A DNA stretch of 64,000 nt. Origin: CAWCUK01 sp963798775. Lineage in GTDB: Bacteria > Bacteroidota > Ignavibacteria > Ignavibacteriales > Ignavibacteriaceae. The stretch covers positions 186,001 to 250,000 of the forward strand of contig CAWCUK010000005.1 in NCBI GenBank assembly GCA_963798775.1, written 5' to 3'. Positions 17,874-27,349 of this stretch are shown in pieces; the stretch's first letter is position 1; each line of letters begins with the position of its first letter. The notes under the pieces are model-generated. The model searched no databases. It saw only the letters and a list, made by a program, of their open reading frames with translations, and was not told where the DNA came from. Position numbers and translations under genes: made by a program.

Positions 17874-18431
17874 TCAGAATTTATTTTTTTCTTTTTCTTT
17901 CAGAACTTCAAAAATACTTTCTTTAGGAAGATACGCCATAACCGTTCGATTTAATAAATCGATGGAAACTGAAATTGTATTGCCGTTTGGCGTTTCTTGA
18001 ATTCTTCCTATAACTCCTTCAAACGGACCCTCATTAATTTTTACCATAGTTCCGGGTAATAATCCCTCATGTATTGAAAACTCGCCTTTGCTATTAAGCA
18101 TATTTTGCAAATTAATAATTTGCCATTCAGGTATTTTAGCAGGTTTCCCAACATCAAAAACACAACGGACAATAGAGTATTGTTCAATGGCGGCTAATCT
18201 TTCACGTTCATCGGCATGAATAAAAATATATCCGCGCATTATCGGCTCGGTAATTTTTTTCTTCCTATCACTCCACCTTTTCATTTTAGTAATAGTGGGA
18301 AGATAATATTCAATATTTAATGCTTGTATTTGCTCAGCTGCTTTAAATTCGCCACGAGATTTTGTATATAAAGCATACCAAAATTTTTCGTTCATTAAGG
18401 TTTCGTGATCCATTTTATTTATGGGACTCAT
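17874..18431 (-). CDS. NusG-like transcription antiterminator (UpxY/RfaH type)
   Basis: A 185-residue NusG paralogue. The NGN domain has FWYALYTKSRGEFKAAEQI, YYLPTITKMKRW and IMRGYIFIHAD; a KOW domain follows with LLPGTMVKINEGPFEGVIG. Specialised paralogues of this type (UpxY in Bacteroides, RfaH in enterics) let RNA polymerase read through long surface polysaccharide operons. The gene lies 34 bases downstream of UDP-glucose dehydrogenase, which fits a polysaccharide context, although no large polysaccharide operon is in the window. The start could also be a later ATG (18395). Confidence 0.82.
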   Translation of the reverse strand: MSPINKMDHETLMNEKFWYALYTKSRGEFKAAEQIQALNIEYYLPTITKMKRWSDRKKKITEPIMRGYIFIHADERERLAAIEQYSIVRCVFDVGKPAKIPEWQIINLQNMLNSKGEFSIHEGLLPGTMVKINEGPFEGVIGRIQETPNGNTISVSIDLLNRTVMAYLPKESIFEVLKEKEKNKF

Positions 18432-18465
18432 AAAATTAACTTTCGTTAAACAATACTCTTCTTGT

Positions 18466-19796
18466 CTATTTTATTATTCTTCGTCCGATTGAATAGTAAT
18501 TAAAATTTAACTTTTCCATTTTGTCCAAATCATATAGATTTCTACCGTCAAATATTAAAGGATTTTTAAGCGATTGATTTAATTTTTCTAAAATCGGGAG
18601 TTCGAAACTCATTCCATTCGGTAATAATAATCAGCGCTTCCGCATCTTCAAGCGCCGCGTATGAGTTTTCTGTATATTTTATTTTTTCGCCTAATATAAC
18701 TTTTGTTGTTTCAACAGCTTCAGGATCATAAGCTGCTACAGTTGCTTTCGCTTCCAGTAATTTTTTTATAAGAGCAACAGCCGGAGCTTCTCTTACGTCA
18801 TCGGTGTTGGGTTTAAACGCGAGCCCCCAAACAGCAAAATGTTTTCCGGAAATATCACCGTTAAAATGATCAACAATTTTTTCATAAAATCTTTCAATCT
18901 GATTTTTATTTACGGATCATAACAGATTTTAAAATTTGAAAATCATATTTATTTTCATTCGCGGTATTAACAAGCGCAACAACATCTTTTGGGAAACATG
19001 AACCGCCGTAACCGACACCTGGAAATAAAAATCTTTTCCCTATTCTTGAATCGGAACCCATGCCGATTCTTACTTTATCTACTTCGGCACCGGTTAATTC
19101 GCATAGATTCGCAATTTCATTCATAAAAGATATTTTTGCCGCAAGAAATGAATTTGCGGCGTATTTTGTCATTTCAGCGGATCGCTCATCCATAAAATAA
19201 ATAGGATTTCCGGAACGAACGAAAGGTTCGTAAAGCTGATCTAAAATTTGTTTTGTTTTTTCATTTTGAGTGCCTATTATTACTCTTTCTGGTTTCATAA
19301 AATCTTCTACCGCCATTCCCTCGCGTAAAAATTCGGGGTTCGATGCGACATCAAAATCAAATCCGGGTGCTTCTGATTTTACTATTTCTCTCACTTTATC
19401 GCTGGTTCCAACCGGCACTGTACTTTTATCCACCAAAATTTTAAAACCGATATTAGGTTCTTGTTTAAAGAATTTGCCTAAATCTTCCGCAACTTTCATT
19501 ACATATTGAAGATCAGCTTTACCGTCGCCTCCTTGCGGAGTAGGTAAACATAAAAATATAACTTCTGAATCTCTAACAGCGGCATGAAGATCGACTGTAA
19601 AAGTTAAACGGCCGTTTTTAATATTTCTATCGAAAAGTAATTCAAGTCCGGGTTCATAGATTGGAACTTTCCCGTCTTGCATCATTTTTACTTTATTTTC
19701 ATTAATGTCTACGCAAACAACATTGTTGCCGGTTTCAGCAAAACAAGTCCCGGTTACTAAACCAACATAACCGGTCCCCACAACAGAAATATTCAC
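18466..19796 (-). CDS. ugd: UDP-glucose 6-dehydrogenase, two frameshifts
   Basis: Oxidises UDP-glucose to UDP-glucuronate with NAD for surface polysaccharide. The N-terminal part has the GTGYVGLVTGTCFAE Rossmann loop, the catalytic-cysteine motif GVGYGGSCFPKD near residue 260 and NPEFLREGMAVEDF. It stops early at 18906. The rest of the protein continues in other frames: KNQIERFYEKIV, GKHFAVWGLAFKPNTDDVRE, IITEWNEFRTPDF, then NPLIFDGRNLYDLDKMEKL and a stop at 18466. The shifts sit near 18912 (AAA/AAAAA runs) and 18595 (TTTT). The assembled length is about 440 residues, normal for the family. The start is a GTG at 19796, nine bases after AGGAG. Confidence 0.9.
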
Positions 19797-19892
19797 AATT
19801 TTTTACTCCTAAATTTTTGGGTTAAAATATAATAATTAAGGTTTTAATATGGAATTGAAATACCCCCGCAAGTGCTTTAATCACAAAAAACG

Positions 19893-21387
19893 CTATTCTA
19901 TTAAGGAATGCAGTTCTTTAGTAAATAGCTCTATATCCAGAGGTTTTTCAAGTATATTTTCTATTCCGAAACCGAAATATAAGTTTTTTAATTCTTCGGA
20001 AAGCTGTTGAACCAGAGCGATAACGGGAATTCTATAATTTTTTTCTTTTTTTCTAATTGATTCGATTAATTGTACACCGTTCATAAGAGGCATATCATGG
20101 TTTGTGATAACAAGTGAAGGTATTTTGTTCATTACAATACTGATTGCTTCATAACCATTTTCCGCGCACAAAATTTCAAAGGAAGGAAATTCTTGTTTAA
20201 TTATGTCCTCGTACAGAATTCTTTCTTTGATATTATCTTCTACAAGAATAATTGTATTTGGTGAACTTGGAATAGTAAAATGAAATTCACTGCCTTTATC
20301 TAATTTCAGAGTAAAACCAAATATTTCCTCTATGTTTTTCAATTATTTCTTTTACAAGCGAAAGCCCTAATCCGGTTCCTTTTTCCCCTTTGGTTCCTTC
20401 GGTTGAGAACATTTTTTCAATTCTAAAAAGCTTAGTTTTATTGGCGTCGGAAATGCCGGTGCCTTCATCCTTCACAATAAATTCTATCATATCATTATTG
20501 AAATAAGCGGCGCTGATGATAATAGATTTGTTTTCCGGCGAAAATTTAATTGCGTTACTTAACAAATTTGTAACAACCTGTGTAAGTAGTTTTTCATCGG
20601 CTTCCACATTTATTGTATCTTTTATTTCAACTTTTATCTCAATATTTTTTCTTATCGCATTACCCGTTAATGAAGAGACACAGTTAAAAACCACGTCCTG
20701 AGCGTTCAACCGCTGAGGTTCAATTTTAATTCTGCCGGTTTGAAGCCTTGACCAATCAAGTAGATAACTAATTAATTGAAGCTGATTTTGGGAAGACTCG
20801 TGAATATAATTGAGATATTCCATCCTCTCTTGATTGGAAAGATTAGGTTCATTCATCAGAATTTCCGCGAAACCAAGAATACTTGTGAACGGCGCACGTA
20901 GATCGTGAGACAACATGGAAATGAATTTATCTTTTGAAATATTTAATTGCCGTAAAAGATTAAGATCCTCCCTCAGTTCCTCCTGCAGTAAAATAAAATT
21001 ATTTATTTCAACAACCAGTCCGGACATTCTAATCACCCGGCCTTCATTATCTCTTTTTACTGTTATTTTATCTTTTATCCATTTAAAATGCTTTTCCTTG
21101 GTAACTATTCTATAAATCAATTTAAAATATTTTTGGGCGGGGTCAGCACTAAATTCTCCCAATTTCTTTTTTACTTCCGAAAGATCTTCTTCAAAAATAA
21201 TTGACATTCGTCTTTCGGGCATCTGTTTAATTTCTTTTTCGGTGTATCCGGTAATGGCAAGTATATTTTCCGAATAAAAAACGTCCTCTTCGTCATCTCC
21301 GTTTTTTATTATTGACCAGAAGAAAATATCATCCGCGCCCTCTATAAGGTCATTGAAAATCAAATCATTATCGATATTAGAATTCAT
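19893..21387 (-). CDS. Hybrid sensor kinase: PAS, HisKA, HATPase, degenerate receiver; one frameshift
   Basis: The first open frame (20296-21387) holds a PAS_3 domain (residues about 15-130), HisKA with FISMLSHDLRAPFTS and a HATPase with GTGLGLSLVKEI. It ends at GNIWFYSEIR just before the usual C-terminal GS-x-F-x-F-x-LP strand. That strand (LDKGSEFHFTIP) continues in the next frame, followed by a receiver-like domain to 19893. A single-base indel near 20330 joins them into one protein of about 498 residues. The receiver has Asn where the phosphate-accepting Asp normally is (LVITNHDMPLMNG) and Val where the Thr/Ser is (IALVQQ), but keeps the acidic pocket VEDN and the Lys in EKP. It is probably not phosphorylated. 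No membrane segment. Confidence 0.85.
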
Positions 21388-21593
21388 TCTTTGATTATCC
21401 GTATAATAACTTGTAAAAGTTACTTAATTTAAATCCGGAGAAAATTTCTTCTTCCCCTCATTAGTTCAAAATTCATTTGATCAGTGGCAAATATAACAAA
21501 ATATTTTCAATTACAATATTTAAGTAAAATGAACTTTTTGATAGTGAAATTTTGTTTATACATTACAATAACTTTTTAGAGAAAATAATCGTA

Positions 21594-23873
21594 ATGAAAA
21601 AATTAATTTTTGTCTTTTTGTGGTTTACATTTATTCTTGTAATTTTTGCGCAAAATAAAAATGTTTCTGTTAATGGTGTAATCATAGATGCTGTAACAAA
21701 ACAGCCTATTATTGGCGCTAATATAACAATAGTTGGGACAGATAAAGGTACGGCGGCTGATATAAACGGGGAATATAAAATTTATAATCTTTCACCGGAT
21801 TCATATATTTTAAAAGTTTCCGCTGTAGGATATGAATCAAAAATAAAAACTGATGTGGTTGTTAATCCGGCAAAACCAACACAATTAGATTTTGAATTAA
21901 TTGAAAAAGCGGTGGAGCTGGAAAATATAACCGTAACAGCGGATTATTTTTCACGAAATCCGACCGAATTATTAAGTACAAGAAATTTTAGTTATGAAGA
22001 AATAAGAAGATCTCCGGGCGGCTTTGAAGATGTAATCCGTTCAATTTCAGGTTTACCGGGTGTTGCTCAAGCAGACGCAGGAAGAAATGATTTAATTGTA
22101 AGAGGAGGCGCTCCTAGTGAAAATTTATTTGTTGTGGATGGAATTCAAGTTCCAAACATAAATCATTTTGGAACTCAAGGAGCAACCGGCGGACCGTTAA
22201 GTTATATTAATTTAGATTTTGTTAAAAATGTTGATTTTTCCACAGGGGGTTTTCCTGTAATGTACGGTGATAGATTATCATCTGTATTAAACATTGATTT
22301 AAGAAAAGGACGAAGTGATAAAATTGGAGGAAAAGCTACTATTTCCGCTTCTCAATTTGGACTAAACCTGGAAGGGCCATTTAGTGAAGAAAATAGTTTT
22401 ATTTTCTCTGCCAGAAGAAGTTATTTAGATTTTATTTTTAAAGCGGCAGGTTTCGGATTTGTACCGGAATACTATGATTTTTTATCCAAGGCGGATTTTA
22501 AATTGAGCGGCTCAAGTAGAATTTCATATTTATTAATCGGTGCTTTTGATAAGGTAAAATATTTTAATGAAACCGCGGATCAGAAATACGATAATTCAAG
22601 AATTCTCGGCAGCGATCAAACACAATATTTAACCGGGGTAACGTATGAAAAACTTTTTAAAAATGGTTTCTTCAAAATTATTTTGAGCAGAAATTATTCA
22701 AGTTTTAATACTTCCCAAAAAGATTCTTTATTAAACCCGATTTTTATAAATAATTCTACCGAAGCCGAAAATAGCTTAAAGGGAGATGTTATTTATAAAT
22801 TTTCTTCTGCCAGCGAGATTAATATTGGTTTGGAAGGGAAATTTATAAAATTTAAATCTGAACTTTATCTTCCTCAGTTTATTACTTCTTTTGAAGATAC
22901 TTTAGAAACAAATTTATTAAATAACGACAAAAACTATTATAAATCGGCCGCTTATTTAAATTTAACACATAACTTTAATCAAAGGATTATTACCAATTTA
23001 GGATTTAGAATAGATTATTTTAATCCTCTTAAAAACCAATTTTATTTTAGTCCACGTTTTTCAGCTTCATATAAATTGAACGATTTTAGCAATTTAAATT
23101 TTAGCGCGGGAATATACTATCAATCCCCTTCCTATATTTGGCTTTCAACCAATAATAATTTGAAAAACTTAAAAGATCTAAAAACCGATCAATTTATCTT
23201 GGGAATTGACAGAGATTTAAGAGAAGACCTGCAAATAAATTTGGAAGGTTTTGTAAAAGTATACAGCAACTATCCGGCTAGTATAAATAGACAATATCTT
23301 GTATTAGCTAATACCGGCGCCGGTTTTTCCGGTTCGGATGACGGATTTGCTAGTTTTGGTATTGAACCATTGGCCGGCGGCGGGAAAGGAATTTCAAAAG
23401 GTTTAGAAATGTCAATCCAGAAAAAACTTTCCGAAATTCCCTTTTACGGAATTGCGAGTTTAACTTTCAGTAAAACAGAATTTACGGCGTTGGACGGAAT
23501 AAAAAGACCTGGCAGTTATGATCAGGAATGGATTATAAATTTTAGCGGCGGTTATAAATTTAATAAATATTGGGAAACTAGTTTTAAATTCAGCTATGCT
23601 TCGGGTAAACCTTATACTCCTTTTAATTCCGATGGAATTCGAAATAGCGACAAATATAATTCCCTCCGGCTTCCGGCAAACCACAGTTTAAATATGCGGG
23701 CCGATAAAAGATGGTTCTTCGACGATTGGGTTTTGATAACTTATATAGATATTCAAAATATTTACAATCATAAAAATATAAGCACTTTAAGATGGGATGA
23801 ACGTACGCAATCTATTGATGAATCAACTTCCTTCGGAATTCTTCCTTCAATTGGTATAAGCGCGGAATTCTAA
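21594..23873 (+). CDS. TonB-dependent receptor with carboxypeptidase-regulatory N-terminal domain
   Basis: A 759-residue outer-membrane protein. The signal peptide is MKKLIFVFLWFTFILVIFAQ. A CarboxypepD_reg-like domain (residues about 22-105: GVIIDAVTKQPIIGANITI) is followed by the plug (IRSISGLPGVAQADAGRNDLIVRG cut short here, then LFVVDGIQVPN) and a beta-barrel ending in a C-terminal phenylalanine. The substrate is unknown; no SusD partner or TonB box gene is adjacent. The start at 21594 gives a clean signal peptide; an upstream in-frame ATG at 21552 does not. Divergent from the hybrid kinase, with a 206-base intergenic region. Confidence 0.9.
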   Translation: MKKLIFVFLWFTFILVIFAQNKNVSVNGVIIDAVTKQPIIGANITIVGTDKGTAADINGEYKIYNLSPDSYILKVSAVGYESKIKTDVVVNPAKPTQLDFELIEKAVELENITVTADYFSRNPTELLSTRNFSYEEIRRSPGGFEDVIRSISGLPGVAQADAGRNDLIVRGGAPSENLFVVDGIQVPNINHFGTQGATGGPLSYINLDFVKNVDFSTGGFPVMYGDRLSSVLNIDLRKGRSDKIGGKATISASQFGLNLEGPFSEENSFIFSARRSYLDFIFKAAGFGFVPEYYDFLSKADFKLSGSSRISYLLIGAFDKVKYFNETADQKYDNSRILGSDQTQYLTGVTYEKLFKNGFFKIILSRNYSSFNTSQKDSLLNPIFINNSTEAENSLKGDVIYKFSSASEINIGLEGKFIKFKSELYLPQFITSFEDTLETNLLNNDKNYYKSAAYLNLTHNFNQRIITNLGFRIDYFNPLKNQFYFSPRFSASYKLNDFSNLNFSAGIYYQSPSYIWLSTNNNLKNLKDLKTDQFILGIDRDLREDLQINLEGFVKVYSNYPASINRQYLVLANTGAGFSGSDDGFASFGIEPLAGGGKGISKGLEMSIQKKLSEIPFYGIASLTFSKTEFTALDGIKRPGSYDQEWIINFSGGYKFNKYWETSFKFSYASGKPYTPFNSDGIRNSDKYNSLRLPANHSLNMRADKRWFFDDWVLITYIDIQNIYNHKNISTLRWDERTQSIDESTSFGILPSIGISAEF

Positions 23874-23977
23874 AATTATTAACATGATCTCGCGCATAAA
23901 GAGTATTGAATCCTCGCTTCTCTTCTTACATCATACGGAATAAAATTTTGAAAAATTATAAGTAAAAGAGGAATACT

Positions 23978-25075
23978 ATGTTAATAACACAAATTCGTTC
24001 CAAAGATGAAACCGGTACTTTATCTTATTTATTGAGCGATGAAAATGAAAATGTTGCCGCGGTTATTGATCCGAATATGGAGGATATGGAAATGATTGAA
24101 TATTTGACCCAAGAACAAGGAGTAAATATCACTCATATTATCGATACACATACGCACGCAGATCATAAAAGCGGAGCGGGAAAACTAAAGGAACTATTTA
24201 ACGCTAAATATTTAATGCACGAGCTGACAAAAAATAAGTTAGATGTTTTAAAGGATGCGAAAAAGTTTGGAATAGAAGATATTCTTGAAGCTAATGCTAA
24301 TATTAAAATTGATGAATATGTAAATGAGGGTGATGAAATAAAAGTCGGTTCATTAAAACTTAAAGTTTTACATACTCCCGGACATACCGATAATCATATG
24401 GCCTTACTTTGTAAAGACGCTGTTTTTACGGGTGATTTATTATTAATTGGACAAGCGGGCAGAAGTGATTTGCCCGGCGGAAATCCCGAAGATCAATATG
24501 AAAGTTTGTTTAATAAAATAATTCCTTTGCCCGAAAATACTAGAATTTATCCCGGACATGATTATGAAGATAATGAGTTTAGTTATCTAAAAGATGAACT
24601 TGTTTCAAATCCGTTTCTACAAGCCAGATCAAAAGAGGAATATGTGGAATTTGTAAAAGATTTCTTCCCGCCGCCTGCCGAAGTTACCTCATCCGGAGAA
24701 AAAGTTACGTTACAATGCGGAGCTAAACGAGTAATCAAATCGAATAGTGAATTTAAAAATATTACTTCTGAAGAACTTTTTGAAATGATGAACAAAAATG
24801 AAGATTTATATTTGCTTGATGTTAGAGAGCCGTACGAATTGATAATGATGGGCGCGGTAAGTAATGTAAATAATATTCCTATCGGGGAACTTGCGCAACG
24901 TGTTAATGAACTTCCCGAAGATAAAACAAAAAATATTGTTTGTATTTGTGCAAGCGGAAATCGTTCTTATGAAGCTTCCCATTTTCTTTCTAAAAAAGGA
25001 TATGAAAATGTTATGAATTTGGAAGGCGGGACTTACGGCTGGTTAATGAATGGTTACGAGGTTGCAAAAGTCTAA
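23978..25075 (+). CDS. Persulfide dioxygenase-like MBL domain fused to rhodanese
   Basis: A 365-residue fusion. Residues 1-240 form an ETHE1-like metallo-beta-lactamase domain with THTHADHKSGAG, LHTPGHTDNHMALL, FTGDLLLIGQAGRSDLPGG and YPGHDY. The GRSDL segment is typical of persulfide dioxygenases, which use non-haem iron to oxidise glutathione persulfide to sulfite. Residues about 265-365 form a rhodanese domain with LLDVREPYEL and the active-site loop CASGNRS. Fusing the two should pass persulfide sulfur directly between sites. The stop overlaps the start of a TauE-type exporter (TAATG), so sulfite made here may be exported by the next gene product. Confidence 0.88.
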   Translation: MLITQIRSKDETGTLSYLLSDENENVAAVIDPNMEDMEMIEYLTQEQGVNITHIIDTHTHADHKSGAGKLKELFNAKYLMHELTKNKLDVLKDAKKFGIEDILEANANIKIDEYVNEGDEIKVGSLKLKVLHTPGHTDNHMALLCKDAVFTGDLLLIGQAGRSDLPGGNPEDQYESLFNKIIPLPENTRIYPGHDYEDNEFSYLKDELVSNPFLQARSKEEYVEFVKDFFPPPAEVTSSGEKVTLQCGAKRVIKSNSEFKNITSEELFEMMNKNEDLYLLDVREPYELIMMGAVSNVNNIPIGELAQRVNELPEDKTKNIVCICASGNRSYEASHFLSKKGYENVMNLEGGTYGWLMNGYEVAKV

Positions 25076-25854
25076 TGGTTGAATTAATTGTTATTAGTTT
25101 AATCGGGTTTGTCGTTTCGGTTGCTTCCGGAATTTTGGGTTTAGGCGGGGCAGTTATTTTAATTCCCGCCTACCTTTATCTTCCTCCGTTATTAGGGCTT
25201 CCTCCGATTGATATAAAAACTATTACCGGCTTAACAAGCTTGCAAGTTTTTGCTTCTTCATTATTAGGAGTAATAATTCATAAAAAACATGGTGGTGTTG
25301 CTCCGGCACTTCTTTATATTATTGGTATTCCAATGACAATTGCGGCTTTAGCAGGTGCGTTGCTATCTAGTTTTATCGACGGTAAAATTATATTAATAAT
25401 TTTTGCTGCTATGGCTGTTTTCGGCGCTTTTTTAATGTTTACAAAATATGATAAGAAAAAGGATTCTATTGAAGCGAATGAAATTTCTTTCAATAAAATC
25501 TTAGCTTTTTTAATTGCTGTGTTTGTAGGATTATTCGGAGGCATGGTAGGGGCACCCGGAGCTTTTCTTCTGGCGCCATTAATGATTTCAGTGCTTAAAA
25601 TTCCCACACGTATTACAATCGGTTCTACTTTGGGAATTGTTTTATTTACTTCGTTTTCAGCGAGCGTAGGAAAAATTATCGCGGGACAAGTAGATTTTTT
25701 AATTACCGCTTTTGCCGTGGTTGGTTCTTTGGCTGGAGTTACTATAGGAAGCAATTTAAGTTATAAATTTAATCCTAAATTTCTGCGGTTAAGCCTTGCG
25801 GTAATTATAATCGGAATTGCTATTCAAATGGTTTTAGCAATATTTCTTCCTTAA
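25075..25854 (+). CDS. TauE/SafE (TSUP) family sulfite/organosulfur exporter
   Basis: A 259-residue membrane protein with about eight helices in two similar halves: GILGLGGAVILIPAYLYL near the start and GLFGGMVGAPGAFLLAPLM near residue 155. This is the TauE/SafE/TSUP pattern. Members export sulfite, sulfoacetate or similar anions across the inner membrane. It is translationally coupled to the persulfide dioxygenase-rhodanese gene, which makes sulfite the best guess for the substrate. Its stop overlaps the convergent geranylgeranyl reductase gene by four bases. Confidence 0.87.
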   Translation: MVELIVISLIGFVVSVASGILGLGGAVILIPAYLYLPPLLGLPPIDIKTITGLTSLQVFASSLLGVIIHKKHGGVAPALLYIIGIPMTIAALAGALLSSFIDGKIILIIFAAMAVFGAFLMFTKYDKKKDSIEANEISFNKILAFLIAVFVGLFGGMVGAPGAFLLAPLMISVLKIPTRITIGSTLGIVLFTSFSASVGKIIAGQVDFLITAFAVVGSLAGVTIGSNLSYKFNPKFLRLSLAVIIIGIAIQMVLAIFLP

Positions 25855-27018
25855 ACAATAAACACTTTTGCAACATCCACCAGCAGAGAAGGCTGATTAA
25901 TTAGTGCGGTAAGAAATATTTTACCGAGCGTTCTTTTTTCATACGGAACTTTATTAAAAGAATGTGCAATACTATTAAATTTCTCATCGCTGAAATTATA
26001 AATTCCTTCTTTAATTCTATTAAAAATAAGATGCCTTTTTCCCAGTCTATCGTTCCAAGCTTTATCATAAGTTAAAATATGATCAAGTTTATTTTTTAAA
26101 ACCGCTTCGCCTGCAATTCGTCCGGCAATTTTACCGCCGATCATACCGCTTGCTATTCCGCCGCCGCTTAAAGGATTAACTTGTCGCGCCGCATCACCGG
26201 CAAGTAAAATACCGGGAGCAGAAATTTTTTCCAGAGTAACCGAACAAGGAACTCCGCCCGCGATAGAAGTTAATACGGGAGCTTCCGGATAATATTTTTC
26301 CATAAAATCATTTAAATAAGAAAGCGCCGATCTTTTTTTTCCTACCATTCCGCTTACACCAAGACCAATATTCGCGGTATTATCTCCTTTTGGAAAAACC
26401 CAAAAATAACCGCCGGGCGAAACATTTTTACCGAAATAAAAATATAAAGTATCAGGCTCTACATTTATATTTGAGGCTGTAATTTGCGAACAGCATTCCA
26501 TATCTCTAAAATCGATATGAGTTTTAATTCCGGCCCATCTTCCTAAACGAGATTCAACTCCGTCGCAGGCAATAACAATTTTTGCTTTTACTTCTTTCTG
26601 CTCTCCTCTATATTCATATTTTACGCCGCTTACTTTTCCGTTATCAAAGATTAAATCATTTACATAAGCGCGGGTTAAAATTTCGAGCTCCGGCTTTAGC
26701 TGCTGTTTTTGCCAATTCATAATCAAAAATTCTTCTTTCTAAAACATAACCCGCGTCGCCAAAATCAATTATAACTTCTGTTTCATCGGGGGCCGTAAAA
26801 GAAAATTTTGTAATATGAGCTTTAATCCATTTTTCATCGGAAGGAATAAATTCTTCAACCCCGGCTTTACTTATCGCTTCGCCGCATCTAACCGGATAAC
26901 CTACATCCCTATCTTTTTCAAGCATCAGTACAGAAACACCTTGTTCGGCAGCAAAACGTGCAGCCATTGAACCTGCAGGGCCGGCACCTACTACAACTAT
27001 ATCAAATTCATTTTTCAT
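25851..27018 (-). CDS. Geranylgeranyl reductase family flavoprotein, one frameshift
   Basis: The N-terminal frame (27018 to about 26685) has the FAD motif VVVGAGPAGSMAARFAAEQG and the family hallmark YPVRCGEAIS. It then runs into a stop. The other frame continues with EILTRAYVNDL, VIACDGVESRLGRWAG, CCSQ, GYFWVFPKG and GILLAGDAARQVNPLSGGG. The joint is an extra base near 26684 in CGAGCTC, giving about 388 residues, normal for the family. These enzymes reduce double bonds of isoprenoid chains in archaeal-type lipids, chlorophyll, or menaquinone side chains. The substrate here is not known; a menaquinone tail is the most likely one in a bacterium without visible photosynthesis genes. The ferredoxin gene directly upstream is a likely electron donor. 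Confidence 0.87.
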
Positions 27019-27042
27019 ACAAAGTTTAGATTAAAAAACACA

Positions 27043-27267
27043 TTAAGAATTTACTTGAACACCGGATTTATTAAATTTTATTACTTCAATAGGACAGCTC
27101 CAAACACACTTTGCACAATTTGTGCATCGCGGATCTATAATCTTTATTTCCGCTTCTTTTAACTCAATCGCATCTTCGGGACAAACGCCTACGCAGCATC
27201 CGCAGAAATCACATTTATCCGGAAGAATTTCAATCATTAATTTTCCGTTTTTTGCTTGTCTATACAT
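27043..27267 (-). CDS. 2[4Fe-4S] ferredoxin
   Basis: A 74-residue protein with two classical cluster motifs, CDFCGCCVGVCP and CTNCAKCVWSCP. It should carry two [4Fe-4S] clusters as a low-potential electron carrier. It lies 24 bases upstream of the geranylgeranyl reductase gene on the same strand. Some prenyl reductases of this family take electrons from ferredoxin and have such a gene next to them, so functional pairing is likely. Translation may start at the first ATG or at the ATG at 27237 (MIEILPDKCD). Confidence 0.9.
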   Translation of the reverse strand: MYRQAKNGKLMIEILPDKCDFCGCCVGVCPEDAIELKEAEIKIIDPRCTNCAKCVWSCPIEVIKFNKSGVQVNS

Positions 27268-27349
27268 AAAATATTTGTTTTTGGGAATCGAACGTCAAAG
27301 ATAAATAAAGAGAGGTTTAATAAAAAGAAGTTTAGCCTGAAGTTCTGAA

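Noticed and set aside
25314..25754. 146-codon frame antisense to the TauE exporter
   Set aside because: Mirror of a membrane protein gene; composition explained by the sense codons.
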